The notes beneath the pieces are model-generated. The model was given only the letters and a program-made list of their open reading frames with translations. It did no database searches and was not told the origin of the DNA. The position numbers and the translations under genes are program-made. 64,000 nt of DNA from CAWFMO01 sp963817065 (lineage in GTDB: Bacteria > Actinomycetota > Thermoleophilia > Solirubrobacterales > 70-9): the NCBI GenBank assembly GCA_963817065.1, contig CAWFMO010000001.1, positions 1 to 64,000 on the forward strand, read 5' to 3'. Position 1 is the stretch's first letter. The number at the start of each line of letters is the position of its first letter. Shown piece after piece: positions 1-9,878 of this stretch.

Positions 1-12
1 GTTCGACGCCCC

Positions 13-255
13 GTGAGCGGGGTCGCGCGCGCCGGCGCGCCCGTGGCCCTGATCGGCGCGGTGGTCGCGAACCTGGCGTGTGTCCCGCTCTTCGTGCACG
101 CCTTTGCGATCGCATCGCCGCTCGGCGTCGCGCTGCTGCGGCTGATCGGCTGCGTCGTCGTCCTGGCCGGCGTGGTGCTCGTGATGGCCGCCAGCGCCCT
201 CGCGTTGGAGGGCGGCGGTGCCGGCGAGCCGGCAGATGTCGCGCCGGCGACCTAG
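13..255 (+). CDS. Small hydrophobic membrane protein, possibly a C-terminal fragment
   Basis: About 80 residues from a GTG, strongly hydrophobic, with two likely membrane spans (roughly residues 10-30 and 37-64) and a short Gly/Ala-rich polar tail. The frame stays open to the window edge upstream of this GTG, so it may be only the end of a larger membrane protein. Its TAG stop sits on the stop codon of the next gene, which converges on it. I do not recognise a family. Confidence 0.4.
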   Translation: MSGVARAGAPVALIGAVVANLACVPLFVHAFAIASPLGVALLRLIGCVVVLAGVVLVMAASALALEGGGAGEPADVAPAT

Positions 256-422
256 CCGTCCTGGCGGCTCAGGTAACCGCGCGAGGCGGCGTAGACGGCC
301 GTCCCGTAGACCGCGAGCACCACCAGGCTCGCCGTGAACCCGATCGGCAGCAGGCCGACGATCACGACGGCGCCGACGATGTCGGCGAGCAGCGTCAGGA
401 GCAGGATCCGGTTGCGGCTCAC
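252..422 (-). CDS. Two-span small membrane protein
   Basis: A 56-residue reading frame from GTG, beginning MSRNRILLL, with two hydrophobic stretches (about residues 5-25 and 29-45) and a charged tail ending SRQDG. It contains no stop in frame and its stop overlaps that of the converging gene in a shared CTAG. It lies just downstream of two other small membrane-protein genes on the same strand, so these may be co-expressed. Function unknown. Confidence 0.5.
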   Translation of the reverse strand: MSRNRILLLTLLADIVGAVVIVGLLPIGFTASLVVLAVYGTAVYAASRGYLSRQDG

Positions 423-440
423 GAGCGGGAGGCTAGTGCT

Positions 441-710
441 TCAGCCACCCGAGGCGGGATGCGCGTCCTTCCGGGCGAGCCACCGCCATACCAGCACATT
501 GAGAACCAACGGAATGAATCCGGCAAGGGTCTCGCGAAAGAAATCGGGGCCCGGGAGGTAGCGCAGGGCGACGAAGAGCCCGCCCAGGCCAATCAGCGTG
601 GTGATCGTCATCACCGCCGTCAAACGCCGCCCACTCCGACGCGCCAGTGGATCTGCCGGCTCGGGAGGTCGCTCCACGCCGAGCAACTCGAGAATGAAGG
701 CGGGGAGCAC
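441..710 (-). CDS. Small membrane protein
   Basis: An 89-residue product from GTG with a charged middle (PLARRSGRR) and two membrane spans (about residues 30-50 and 63-78). The gene upstream on the same strand ends one base before this start, so the two are probably translated together. No family recognised; a small integral membrane protein is all the sequence supports. Confidence 0.5.
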   Translation of the reverse strand: MLPAFILELLGVERPPEPADPLARRSGRRLTAVMTITTLIGLGGLFVALRYLPGPDFFRETLAGFIPLVLNVLVWRWLARKDAHPASGG

Positions 711-711
711 C

Positions 712-937
712 TCAGGCGTCCCGGGTGCCCGGGATCAGCCTCCGCCGCAGCAGCTTCGCCCCGACCACCAGGATGAGGATGAAGCAGCACGATCCGAGCG
801 CGATCGTGAGCAGCTTCGGGCCCGGCAGCACGAACGGGATGACGACGCTGACGACGAGGCCGAACAGCGCGAGCGCCGCGAACGCGATCGTGAAGCGGCG
901 CGCGGCGTCGCCATCAGGTCGGGCGGCGGCGCTCCAC
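712..937 (-). CDS. Small two-span membrane protein, one frame break
   Basis: The body reads as a clear two-span membrane protein (hydrophobic runs around FAALALFGLVVSVVIPFVL and ALGSCCFILILVVGAKLL) ending in a basic tail and GTRDA. To join it to the GTG at 937 one extra base near 918 must be ignored. It ends a single base before the next small membrane-protein gene. No family assigned. Confidence 0.45.
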
Positions 938-946
938 CGCCGAACG

Positions 947-1737
947 CTAGTACGCCATGAACCCGCCGTCGATGAGCACGTTCGCGCCGGTCATGAAGCG
1001 GCACTCGTCCGAGGCCAGGAAGACGGCCAGCGCGGCGACGTCCTCGGGCGCGCCGAGCGTCGGCCACGGCGTGCGCTCGTGGGCGTACGCGATGATCGCC
1101 GGGATTCTGGCCGCCCTCGCGCGGGACGACGATCTTGCCGGGCGCGATCGCGTTGCAGACGATGCCCTGCTGCGCGAAGTCGACGGCGATCTGGCGCGTC
1201 AGGTTGACGACGCCGCCCTTCATCGACGAGTAGGCGAGGGCTCCCGGCGCGCCGACCATCCCGTGCTGCGAGGAGATGTTGATGATCCGCCCGCGCACCT
1301 CGCCGTAGGGCTCCTGCGTGAGCATCTGGCGCACGGCGCGCTGACAGCACAGGAACACGCCGCGCAGGCCGACGCCGAGGACGAGATCCCAGTCCTCCTC
1401 GCTCGTCTCGAGCAGGCCGCCCGCGCCCGGGGCCGTTGGCCACGGCGTTGTTGACGATCACGTCGAGGCGGCCGTCGCCGAGCTCGAGCGCGGCCTCGAC
1501 CATGCGATCGATGTCCTCGGCCTTCGAGGCGTCGGCCTCGACGAAGCGCGCGACGCCGCCGGCGTCGGTGATCGACCTGGTCGGTGGGCACGCCGTCGTC
1601 GACGTAGAGCTGGTCGCGCCGCACGTCGCCGACGATCACCCGCGCGCCCTCGGCGGCGAGCGCCGATGCACAGCGAGCGCCCGATGCCCGGAGGCGCCGC
1701 CGGTGACGATGATCGAGCGATCCTGGAGTCGCGGCAT
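947..1737 (-). CDS. SDR-family oxidoreductase (copy 1 of a tandem pair)
   Basis: Classical short-chain dehydrogenase/reductase of about 260 residues. The N-terminus MPRLQDRSIIVTGG carries the start of the TGxxxGIG cofactor loop, followed by a VNN motif, an active-site Ser/Tyr-x3-Lys region (YSSMKGG) and a C-terminus ending ANVLIDGGFMAY. NAD(P)-dependent oxidation or reduction of an alcohol or ketone is expected; the substrate is unknown. Several single-base frame changes interrupt it. A TACCGT box (1745-1750) lies 7 bases upstream of the ATG. It is a close paralogue of the next gene. Confidence 0.8.
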
Positions 1738-1756
1738 GCTGCGGACGGTAGCGTCC

Positions 1757-2549
1757 TCAGTACGCCATGAAGCCGCCGTCGATGAGCACGTTCGCGCCCG
1801 TCATGAAGCGGCAGTCGTCGGAGGCCAGGAAGACGGCGAGCGCGGCGACGTCCTCGGGCTCGCCGAAGCGCGGCCACGGCGTGCGCGTGCGCACGTACGA
1901 GTCGTCCTCCAGCTCCGGGTCGGCGCCGCCCTCGCGCGGCGTCAGGATCTTGCCGGGCGCGATCGCGTTGCAGACGATGCCCGTGCTCGGCGAAGTCGAC
2001 CGCGACCTGGCGCGTGAGGTTGACGACGCCGCCCTTCATCGCCGAGTACGCGACGTGCCCGGGCGCGCCCACCATGCCCGTGCTCCGAGGACATGTTGAT
2101 CACGCGGCCGCGCACGTCGCCGCGCGGCTCCTGGGTGAGCATCTGGCGCACGGCGCGCCGGCAGCCGAGGAACGTCCCGCGCAGGCCGACGTCGAAGATG
2201 ACGTCCCAGTCGGCCTCGCTCGTCTCGAGCAGGCCCTTCGAGTGCGGGCCCGGCGACCATCGCGTTGTTGACCATGACGTCGAGGCGGCCGTCGCCGAGC
2301 TCCAGCGCGGCGTCGACCAGGCCGTCGATGTCGGCCGCGCGCGAGACGTCGGCCTCGACGAAGCGCGCGATGCCGCCGGCCTCGGCGATCAGCTGCGTCG
2401 GTCGGCACGCCGCCGACGTGCAGCGGCTCGCGGCTGACGTCGCCGACGACCACGCGCGCGCCCTCGGCGGCGAACGCGACGCACATCGCGCGCCCGAGGC
2501 CCGAGGCGCCGCCGGTGACGACGATCGTGCGGTCCGCGAGTCGCGGCAT
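1757..2549 (-). CDS. SDR-family oxidoreductase (copy 2 of a tandem pair)
   Basis: Same architecture as the preceding gene: TGGASGLG cofactor-binding motif near residue 12, VNNAM after beta-4, catalytic YSAMKGG, and a C-terminus ending LIDGGFMAY that is almost identical to its neighbour. Extra bases near 1982 and 2078, both next to a GGCAT-like sequence, break the frame. A TACCGT box (2556-2561) sits exactly 6 bases before the ATG, suggesting a leaderless transcript. The two genes look like a tandem duplication with some N-terminal divergence. Substrate unknown. Confidence 0.82.
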
Positions 2550-2622
2550 GCCCGGACGGTAGATCGCCCGCACCCGCCCGGCGTCGTCCGGCTACAGGTC
2601 TCGCGCGCGATCTGCCGATCGA

Positions 2623-4358
2623 ATGGCATGGACACCGGGAGCCCATGAGCCGCTCGACGACGACGCCCTGCTCGCGGGCGAGGCACCGCTGCATTCGGCG
2701 CTGGCGTCGATCCCCGGCGTCTCGGTCATCGTCGTCGACCACGCCGTGCGCATCCGCGCGCTGCACGGCAGCGCGCTGCAGCGCCACGGCTACGTGCACG
2801 AGCAGATGGTCGGCAAGCGCGTCGCGAGGCGATGCCCGCGCCGGTCTCGGAGCGGCTCACGCCGCTCTTCGTGCAGGCGCTCGCCGGCCAGACCGTCACG
2901 ATCCACCAGCGCTCCGAGGACGGCGCGGCGGTACTACGAGTCGACGTTCAGCCCCGTGCGGGCGGGCGGGCGCATCGTCGCGGCCACGATGACCTCGCGC
3001 GACATCACGGCGCAGAAGCGCGCCGAGGAGAAGCTCTCCGAGGCCAACGCCCGGCTCGAGGCGATTCTCGACCACAGCCCGATGGCGATCTACATGCGCG
3101 ATCTCGATCAGCGCTGGATCATCGCGAACGCCGAGACCTGCGGGATCATGGGCAAGCGGCCGGAGGAGCTGCTCGGCAGGCCGATGGCGGAGGCGTTCGC
3201 GCCGAGGTCTTCGAGCAGCTGGCCGCGAACGACCGCAGGGTCATGCGCGGCGGCGTGGCCGTCAGCTTCGACGAGATCGTGCCCGATGCGCGCACGCGGA
3301 CCCCGCGCCACGTGTGGTCGCTGAAGTTCCCGATCCGCGACGCCGCGGGCGTGGTCGTCGGCCTCGGCGGCGTCTCGCTCGACGTGACCGATCGCGAGCG
3401 CGCAACGCGCGAGCTCGCCGCCGCCCGCGAGCTCTTCGAGCGGATGTTCACCTCGGCGCTCGTCGGCATGCTCGTCAGCCGCGTGCACGACGACGGCACG
3501 ACCGAGGTCATCCAGTGCAACCCCGCGTTCGCGCGCATGCTCGGGCGCGACGCCGCGCGAACTGCTCGGCGGCGGCGCTCGGGGATCGTGCACCCGGACG
3601 ACCTGCCCGAGCGCGCGCGGCATGCTCGACGCCGTCCTCGCCGGCCGCCGGCCTCGGCCGAGATGCGCTTCAAGCACCGCGACGGCCACGACATCCACGC
3701 GCTCGCGGGAGCCTCGCTGACCCACGGCGCCGACGGCGAGCGGCTGATCCTGCTGCAGGCGGTCGACATCTCCGAGCGCAAGACGCTCGAGGCGCGGCTG
3801 CAGCACCTCGCCGATCACGACGCGCTGACCGGGCCTCTACAGCCGGCGGCGCTTCGAGGAGGAGCTCGCGCGCGAGGTCGATCCGCGCGCGCCGCCACCG
3901 GCGCCCGGGCGCGCTGCTGCTGCTCGACCTCGACAGCTTCAAGCAGGTCAACGACCGCTTCGGCCACTCGGCCGGCGACGCACGTGCTCGTGCGCGTCAG
4001 CGCGGCGCTGCGCGACGTCCTGCGCGAGAGCGACGTGCTCGCGCGCATGGGCGGCGACGAGTTCGCGCTGCATCCTGCCCGACACCGACATCGCCGCGAG
4101 CCGCGATCGTCGCCGAGAAGCTCGTCGACGCCGTGCGCGCGCACGGGAGCGTCGCGAGCGACGGGCGGCACGTGCGAGGTGACCGCGTCGATCGGCATCA
4201 CGGCGGTGCGCGCCGGGCACGCGCTCGACGCCGCGCAGCTGCTGATCGAGGCCGACATGGCGATGTACGAGGCCAAGGCCGCCGGCAAGGACGGCATCGC
4301 CGTGCACGAGCCCGCCGACGGCGCGCGGCCGCCGCCTGAGCGCGCGGCTTCGCGCTAG
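2623..4358 (+). CDS. PAS-PAS-PAS-GGDEF diguanylate cyclase
   Basis: About 575 residues after frame repair. Three PAS sensory domains (roughly residues 25-125, 140-245, 260-385) precede a GGDEF domain that would make cyclic di-GMP from two GTP. The signature GGDEF is encoded at 4050-4064, and RESD at 4023-4034 lies exactly five residues before it, the spacing of the inhibitory I-site, so product inhibition is likely. No EAL domain and no membrane segment are visible, so it should be a cytosolic sensor-synthase. Frame breaks are seen near 2830, 3200, 3560, 3833, 3981, 4073 and 4170. It stands alone between divergent and convergent genes. Confidence 0.88.
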
Positions 4359-4520
4359 CGCCGTTCGCGCTCCGGGTCGGCGCCCTCGCCGAACTCGAGC
4401 TCGAGCGCCTCGGGCAGGCTGATCGGCCCGCCGACGCGCTCGGGGTGCTCCCACATGCCCTCCAGTCGTGCTGCGCATCCAGCCGCGCTACTGCAGCTCG
4501 GCGATCTGGTCGCTGCTCAT
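4355..4520 (-). CDS. Short hypothetical protein coupled to the amidase
   Basis: About 54 residues after one or two frame repairs, beginning MSSDQIAELQ and ending GEGADPERERR, acidic overall. Its ATG overlaps the TGA of the upstream amidase (ATGA), so it is translationally coupled to it. Small partner proteins accompany some amidases (for example AtzG), but I cannot match this one to that family. Its last bases overlap the end of the diguanylate cyclase gene on the other strand. Confidence 0.4.
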
Positions 4521-5701
4521 CGCGCCTCCCACGCCAGCGCGTGCGCGAGCACGGCCGCCTCGTCGAGGCCCGTGTGCATGAGCCGTCGGCCGTCACCGCG
4601 GAGGGCCAGCCGAGCCAGTTGACCGGGCGCGTGTAGGCGGTCATGCGGTCGGTCAGCTCGATCGTCGCCGGGACGTCGGCGGGCGGCAGCTCGCCCGGGA
4701 TACGCGGGCGAGACGAGCACGTCCCACTCGCAGCCCGCGGCGCTCGCCGCGCGCCACGCGTGCAGCGCCGCGACGAGGCTCCGCGCGCTCCTCGGCGAGA
4801 CGCGAAGCCGACGGCCATCTTGGCGTGCAGGTCGTCGTCGTAGGCGTCGCGGTGGCGCGCGTAGATCTCGCGGTGCACCTCGGCGACCTCGGCCAGGTGC
4901 AGGCGCACGAACGGCGGGCCGCGGGCAGGCCGGCGGCCTCGAGGAAGCTCTCGGTCGTCGGCGCGAGGTCCGCGCGCGGCGAGCCGCCGCACGCGCAGCG
5001 CGGCCGCGTCGGCGCGCGGCGAGCGGCGCGCCGCGCAGGACGTCGAAGGCCAGCGCGCAGTCGTCGAGCGTGCGCGCGAGCGGGCCGACGTGGTCGAACG
5101 AGGGCGCGAGCGGCCAGAGGCCGTCGGCCGGGACGCTGCCGAAGGCCGGCTTGAAGCCCGCCACGCCGCAGGCCGCGGCCGGCAGGCGGATCGAGGCGCC
5201 GGTGTCGGTGCCGAGCCCGAGCGCGCACAGGCCCGCGGCGAGCGCGCTGGCGTTGCCGCCCGAGGAGCCGCCCGGGATGCGGTCGGGGCGCGCGCTGTTG
5301 ACGACCGCGCCGTAGGCGCGGTTGCGCGACGTCACGCCCCAGGCGAACTCGTGCAGGTTGGCCTTGCCGAGCATGATCGCGCCGGCGTCGATCAGGCGGC
5401 GCACGCTCGTCGCCGAGCGCAGCGGGACGTTGTCGCGGAAGATCCCCGAGCCGTACGTCGTGCGCACGCCCGCGGTGTCGAAGATGTCCTTGACGAGCAG
5501 CGGCACGCCGGCGAGCGGGCCCGGCGGGTTCTCCGCGCGCGCGCGAGCGCGTCCTCGCGCGGTGAGCGTGATGACCGTGTGCAGGTGCTCGTGCGCGGCG
5601 ATGCGGTCGAGGTGATGGCGCGTGACCTCCTCGGCGGAGAGCTCGCCCGCGGTGACGGCGGCGGCGATGCGCCGGGCCGGCCAGGTGTGGAGGTCTGCCA
5701 T
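4517..5701 (-). CDS. Amidase signature family enzyme
   Basis: Member of the amidase signature (Ser-cisSer-Lys) hydrolases. Visible landmarks are the lysine in PLLVKDIFDTAG, the glycine/serine-rich PGGSSGGNAS motif and the nucleophile region GTDTGASIRLPAAACG. The length fits a shorter family member (about 395 residues). The ATG giving MADLHTWPARRIAAAV is preferred to longer starts because the family begins there. Frame breaks occur in the last third. It would hydrolyse an amide or carbamate of unknown identity. The first ~45 codons and the promoter are duplicated at 6850-7026. Confidence 0.85.
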   Translation of the reverse strand: MADLHTWPARRIAAAVTAGELSAEEVTRHHLDRIAAHEHLHTVITLTARGRARARAENPPGPLAGVPLLVKDIFDTAGVRTTYGSGIFRDNVPLRSATSVRRLIDAGAIMLGKANLHEFAWGVTSRNRAYGAVVNSARPDRIPGGSSGGNASALAAGLCALGLGTDTGASIRLPAAACGVAGFKPAFGSVPADGLWPLAPSFDHVGPLARTLDDCALAFDVLRGAPLAARRRGRAARAAARRARTSRRRPRASSRPPACPRPAVRAPAPGRGRRGAPRDLRAPPRRLRRRPARQDGRRLRVSPRSARSLVAALHAWRAASAAGCEWDVLVSPAYPGRAAARRRPGDDRADRPHDRLHAPGQLARLALRGDGRRLMHTGLDEAAVLAHALAWEAR

Positions 5702-5735
5702 CTGCCGCGGCACGATACTGGCGCCGATCCAGCCG
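5568..5735. repeat. Copy A of the duplicated amidase/MOSC divergent promoter unit
   Basis: This stretch (amidase 5' end plus upstream DNA) is closely matched by 6850-7026, including the GATACT box and the bases on both sides. Past the box the similarity continues into what, in copy B, is the start of a MOSC gene, but here the ATG is replaced by ATC and the frame decays. It therefore appears to be a relic of a lost MOSC start. Confidence 0.75.
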
Positions 5736-5774
5736 AGCAGCGGCAACGGCGAGAATCGCGCGCCGTCGCCGGGC

Positions 5775-5780
5775 TACGAT
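5775..5780 (+). promoter_or_regulatory. -10 box of the glyoxalase-like gene (leaderless)
   Basis: TACGAT ends 6 bases before the ATG at 5787, with no Shine-Dalgarno sequence between, as expected for a leaderless actinobacterial transcript. Confidence 0.5.
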
Positions 5781-5786
5781 CGCGAC

Positions 5787-6223
5787 ATGACTGTTCAACG
5801 CATGGATCACGTCGGCATCGTGGTCGACGACCTCGCAGCGACGATCGCGTTCTTCGTGGAGCTCGGCCTCGAGGTGCAGGACGAGATGGCCGTCGGAGGT
5901 CGCTGGGTGGACCGCATCGTGGGGCTCGACGGCATCCAGGTGGACGTGGCGATGATGCGGACGCCGGACGGCAACTCACGGCTCGAGCTGGTGAAGTTCA
6001 ACTCGCCGGCCTACGAGGGTGACACCCCGCACGCGCCGGCAACAGGCCGGGTCTCCGCCACATCACGTTCGCCGTCGACGACCTCGACGCCACCCTCGTC
6101 CGCCTACGAGGCCACGGCGCGGAGCTCCTCGGTGAGGTGGTGCAGTACGAGAACGTCTACCGCCTCTGTTACGTCCGCGGGCCCGCGGGGATCATCGTCG
6201 AGCTGGCGGAGGCGCTCGGCTGA
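5787..6223 (+). CDS. VOC/glyoxalase-fold protein
   Basis: About 145 residues with the paired beta-alpha-beta-beta-beta halves of the vicinal oxygen chelate superfamily: MDHVGIVVDDL near the start and RHITFAVDDLDATL at the start of the second half, ending GPAGIIVELAEALG. The first-half His and the C-terminal Glu suit metal binding. It could be an epimerase, lyase or dioxygenase of the family; nothing fixes the substrate. One frame break lies near 6040. It sits between a relic MOSC start and an intact MOSC gene, as if inserted in a duplicated unit. Confidence 0.72.
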
Positions 6224-6254
6224 CCGGCCGGGCCGGCCACGCTTCGAGACACCG

Positions 6255-6852
6255 ATGCACGTCAGCAGCGTCAACCTCGCCGTCGCGCCCGCGAAGCTCA
6301 AGGTCGGCTCGCGCCTGACCTCGACCGGGATCTACAAGCGGCCCACGGACGAGCCGGTCGCGATCGGCCCGCTCGGGCTGAGACAGCGACACGATCTGGT
6401 CGAAGAGGCACCACGGCGGCCCCGACCAGGCGGTCTACGTGTACGGCGAGCAGGACTACGCCTGGTGGGCCGCCGAGCTCGGCCGGCCGCTCGAGCCGGG
6501 CACGTTCGGCGAGAACCTGACCGTGGCGGGGCTGGAGTCGGGCGCATCGCTCGTGGGCGACCACCTGCGCATCGGCGACGAGGTCGTGCTCGAGGTGACG
6601 TGCGGGCGGATCCCCTGCGGCACCCTGACTGCGCGCATGGGCATCCGCGCGTTCGCGCAGCGCTTCCGCAAGGCGGGCCGCCCGGGCCTCTACTGCCGCG
6701 TACTCGAGCCGGGGACGGTGCGGGCCGGCGATGCCGTGCGCTACGAGCCGGCGACCGTGCGCACGCTCGGCGTGCTCGAGTTCAGCGAGATGTACTACGC
6801 CGAGACGCTCACGCGCGAGCAGCTGAGCGTTTCTGGCTCGGCGGTACGGTGA
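6255..6852 (+). CDS. MOSC-domain protein (YiiM-like), copy 1
   Basis: About 198 residues starting MHVSSVNLAVAPAKL. It shows the MOSC hallmarks: GPDQAVYVYGEQDYAWW, GTFGENLTV, and a conserved cysteine in EVTCGRIPCGTL. MOSC domains bind molybdenum cofactor or carry sulfur for molybdoenzymes; YiiM-type members reduce N-hydroxylated compounds. One frame break lies near 6400. Two molybdenum hydroxylase operons elsewhere in the window make a cofactor-related role possible but unproven. It is a paralogue of the gene at 7007. Confidence 0.82.
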
Positions 6853-6981
6853 CGACGGCGTTAGGTGCTCGTGCTGCGCGATGCGCTCGAGGTGGTGGCG
6901 CGTGACCTCCTCGGCCGAGACCTCGCCCGCCGCGACCGCAGCGGCGATGCGCCGCGCCGGCCATGTGTGAAGCGCTTCCAT
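6850..6981 (-). pseudogene. Amidase N-terminal fragment
   Basis: From an ATG at 6981 the minus strand encodes MEALHTWPARRIAAAV and about 25 further residues almost identical to the start of the amidase at 5701 (including EVTRHHLERIAQHEHL), then the frame runs out of homology against the end of the first MOSC gene. The rest of the amidase, including the catalytic Lys and Ser residues, is absent. It is a remnant of a duplicated divergent gene pair. Confidence 0.78.
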
Positions 6982-7026
6982 CTGCCGCGGCACGATACTG
7001 GCGGCGATGCACGTGAGCAGCGTCAA
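6850..7026. repeat. Copy B of the duplicated amidase/MOSC unit
   Basis: Closely matches 5568-5735. It contains a truncated amidase start on the minus strand and, beyond a GATACT box, the start of an intact MOSC gene on the plus strand. This copy keeps the original divergent arrangement (about 25 bases between the two ATGs). Confidence 0.75.
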
Positions 7027-7656
7027 CCTCGCGCGTGCCCGTCCAGGCTCAAGGTCGGCCGCCGGCTGACCTCGACGGGCATCGACAAGCGGCCGACCGA
7101 GGATCCGGTCGAGATCGGCCGGCTCGGGCTGGTCGGCGACACATCTGGTCGAAGAAGCACCACGGCGGGCCGGATCAAGCCGTCTACGTCTACGGCGAGG
7201 ACGACTACGCCTGGTGGGCGGCCGAACTCGGGCGCCCGCTCGCGCCGGGACGTTCGGCGAGAACCTCACCGTCAGCGCGCTCGCCAGCAGCTCAGCGGTC
7301 GTCGGCGACCGCCTCCGCATCGGCGACGCGGTCGTGCTCGAGGTGACCTGCGGCCGGACGCCGTGCGGGACGCTGACCGCGCACATGGGCGTCAGGGCGT
7401 TCTCGCGGCGCTTCCGCGAGTCGGGGCGCCTCGGTCTCTACTGCCGCGTGATCGCGGGCGGCACGGTCCGGCGCGGCGACGCGGTGGCGTACGAGCCGAC
7501 TGCGAGCCCGCTGATGCCGGATCCTCGAGTTCGAGGAGATGTTCTGGTCGGGCGATCCCTCGCGCGAGCAGATCGAGCGCGCCCTGGCCGCGCCCGATCT
7601 GCGAGCGCGGCCGGCGCGACCACGAGGCTCAGCTGGCCGCGTTGCGCTCGCCCTGA
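7007..7656 (+). CDS. MOSC-domain protein (YiiM-like), copy 2
   Basis: About 215 residues starting MHVSSVNLAR. Same motifs as copy 1 (GPDQAVYVYGEDDYAWW, FGENLTVSAL, EVTCGRTPCGTL with the conserved cysteine) and a longer C-terminal tail ending HEAQLAALRSP. GATACT at 6994-6999 is 7 bases before the ATG. Frame breaks occur near 7040, 7140, 7250 and 7520. Its 3' end overlaps the end of the converging ThDP enzyme gene by 28 bases. Confidence 0.82.
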
Positions 7657-9313
7657 GCGCGCGCCTCCGAGAGCGACTGGCGCGGCGTCAGCGCCTCGGG
7701 ATCGCACACGAGCTCGAGCAGCGCCGGCCCGCCGGCCGCCAGCGCGCGCTCGAGCGCGGGCGCGAACGCCGCGGTCGTCCTCGACCCGCTCGCCGTAGGC
7801 GCCGAAGCTGCGCGCGAACGCGGCGAAGTCGGGATTGACCAGGTCGGTCGCCATGACGCGGCCGGGGTAGTGCCGCTCCTGGTGCATGCGGATCGTCCCG
7901 AGCATGCCGTTGTTGACGACGATCACGAGGATCTGCGAGGTCGTTGGCGACCATCGTCGCGAGCTCCTGCGCGCACATCAGGAAGCAGCCGTCGCCCGCG
8001 AACGCCACGACCGGCCGCTCGGGGTGCACGAGCTTGCCCGCGAGCGCGGCCGGCACGCCGTAGCCCATCGCGCCCGAGAGCGGCGCGAGCTGCGAGCGGT
8101 AGCGCGAGTACTGCCAGAAGCGGTGCACCCAGACGGTGTAGTTGCCCGCGCCGTTCGCGACGATCGCATCGGGCAGGCGCCCGCGCAGGTGCTCGAGCAC
8201 GGCGGCCATGTCGACGCCGTCGCCGGGCGCCGGGTCGAAGCGCAGCGACGCCTCGTAGTCGGCGCGCGCCGCGGCGCCCCAGTCGCGCGCAGCGGCACGC
8301 GTCGAGCGGCTCGAGCGCGCGCGCCGCGGCCGCGAACTCGGGCAGCGACGAGACGATGCCGAGCTCGCGGCCGGTAGACGCGGCCGAGCTCGGCGGCGTC
8401 CTGGTGGACGTGCACGAGCGTCTGGCTCGGCTCCGGCGGCGTGAGGTAGGTGTAGCCGCCGGTCTCGGTCTCCGAGAGGCGCGTGCCGATCGCGAGCACG
8501 ACGTCGGCCTCGCGCACGCGCGCGCGCGAGCGCCGGGTTGACGCCGAGCCCGAGATCGCCGCAGTAGATCGGCGAGGCGGTTGTCGACGACGTCCTGGCA
8601 GCGGAACGAGGCCGCCGCCGGGATGCCGCTGGCGGTCAGGAACGCGCCGATGTCGTCGGCGCGCTGTCCGGCGTCCAGCCGCTGCCGCCGACGATCGCGA
8701 GCGGGCGCTCGGCGGCGGCGAGCAGCTCGCGCATGCGCGCGAGGTCGGCGGCGGCCGGGCGCGGCGGCGACGCGCGGCACGGGCGCCGCGTCGGCCGCGT
8801 CGGTCATCGCCGAGAGCACGTCCTCGGGCAGCGAGAGCACGACCGGGCCGGGCCGGCCCGCGACCGCCGTCGCGAACGCGCGCGCGACGATCTCGGGGAT
8901 CCGCTCGGGCCGGTCGATCTCGAACACCCACTTCGCCACGCGCCCGAACATCTGCTCGTAGTCGATCTCCTGGAACGCCTCGCGCCCGCGGTGCTCGCGC
9001 GGCACCTGGCCGACCAGCAGGACGAGCGGCGTGGAGTCCTGCATCGCCGTGTGCACGCCCGTCGCGGCGTGCGTCGCGCCCGGGCCGCGCGTGACCATGC
9101 AGACGCCCGGCCGGCCGGTCAGCTTGCCGTAGGCGTCGGCGGCGTTCGCGGCGGCCGCCTCGTGGCGGCAGGTGACGACGCGCAGCCGGTCGCGGTGCGC
9201 GTAGAGCCCGTCGAGCAGCGCCAGATAGCTCTCGCCCGGGACGCAGAACGCGAGCTCGACGTCGTGCAGCGCGAGCTGGTCGGCGAGCAGCTGCCCGCCG
9301 CTCCAGCCGTCAC
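7629..9313 (-). CDS. Thiamine diphosphate-dependent enzyme, acetolactate synthase-like
   Basis: About 560 residues with three ThDP-family domains: N-terminal PYR domain with the catalytic glutamate in TCRHEAAAANAADAYGK, a middle domain, and a C-terminal PP domain with the diphosphate/Mg motif GDGCFLMCAQEL followed by VNNGMLGTIRMHQ. It would condense or decarboxylate a 2-oxo acid. Acetolactate synthase, benzoylformate decarboxylase and related enzymes share this pattern, and no regulatory subunit gene is adjacent, so an anabolic ALS role is unlikely. Its GTG overlaps the TGA of the cupin gene. Several frame breaks between 7700 and 8780. Confidence 0.82.
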
Positions 9314-9878
9314 AGGCTGACCGGCTCGTCCAGGAACACCGTGTAGCGCTGCGACTTCGGGCGCTCGCGGTCCTCGTCGCGCACGTAGCGGATCGACGGC
9401 GAGCCCTGGATGCGCGCGCGGCAGCACCATGCAGCGCACGAACGCGCTCGGCTCGTCGGCGTGCGTCGAGGCGTAGACGGGATCGGGCCCGGTCTCGAAC
9501 CACGGCTCGCCGGGCGCGTAGTCGTGCGTCGCGCCCTGCGTCTCGATGCGGATCGAGCCGAACAGCAGCACGCGGATGCCCGGGCCCTGGTGGGTGTGCA
9601 GGAACGCCTCGCCGCCGGGCGGGAAGTCGACGCGGTCGCAGCGCAGGAGGTAGTCGCCGGGCGGGAGCGTCGAGCTCGCGCGCCATCAGCGCGCCCGGCG
9701 CGGGCTCGTCGACGAGCTCGAAGCTGAGGTGGTGGCCTCGCGTCAGCTCGAGATGGTGGTCCGCGGCGAACCGTCGTGCGAAGCGCGCGGTGTTGGCGTC
9801 GACGTCGTAGAGCGCGCGCGTCGCGGCGGTCAGCTCGGCGGCGCCGTGGAGCTCGACGACCTGCAGAAAGGTGCGCAT
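9310..9878 (-). CDS. Cupin-fold protein
   Basis: About 190 residues. The middle shows a cupin barrel with the HTHQGPG motif after a PPGGEAFL turn and a second motif region around GSIRIETQGATHDYAPGEPW, then a C-terminal region ending VFLDEPVSL. Such proteins are metal-dependent dioxygenases, isomerases or ligand sensors; the family cannot be narrowed. Both ends overlap neighbouring genes by a few bases (TGATG upstream, GTGA downstream), so it belongs to the aldehyde dehydrogenase-SDR-ThDP operon. Confidence 0.65.

Noticed and set aside
7629..9313. Naming the ThDP enzyme ilvB
   Set aside because: No small regulatory subunit or other ilv/leu genes are adjacent, and the context is catabolic.
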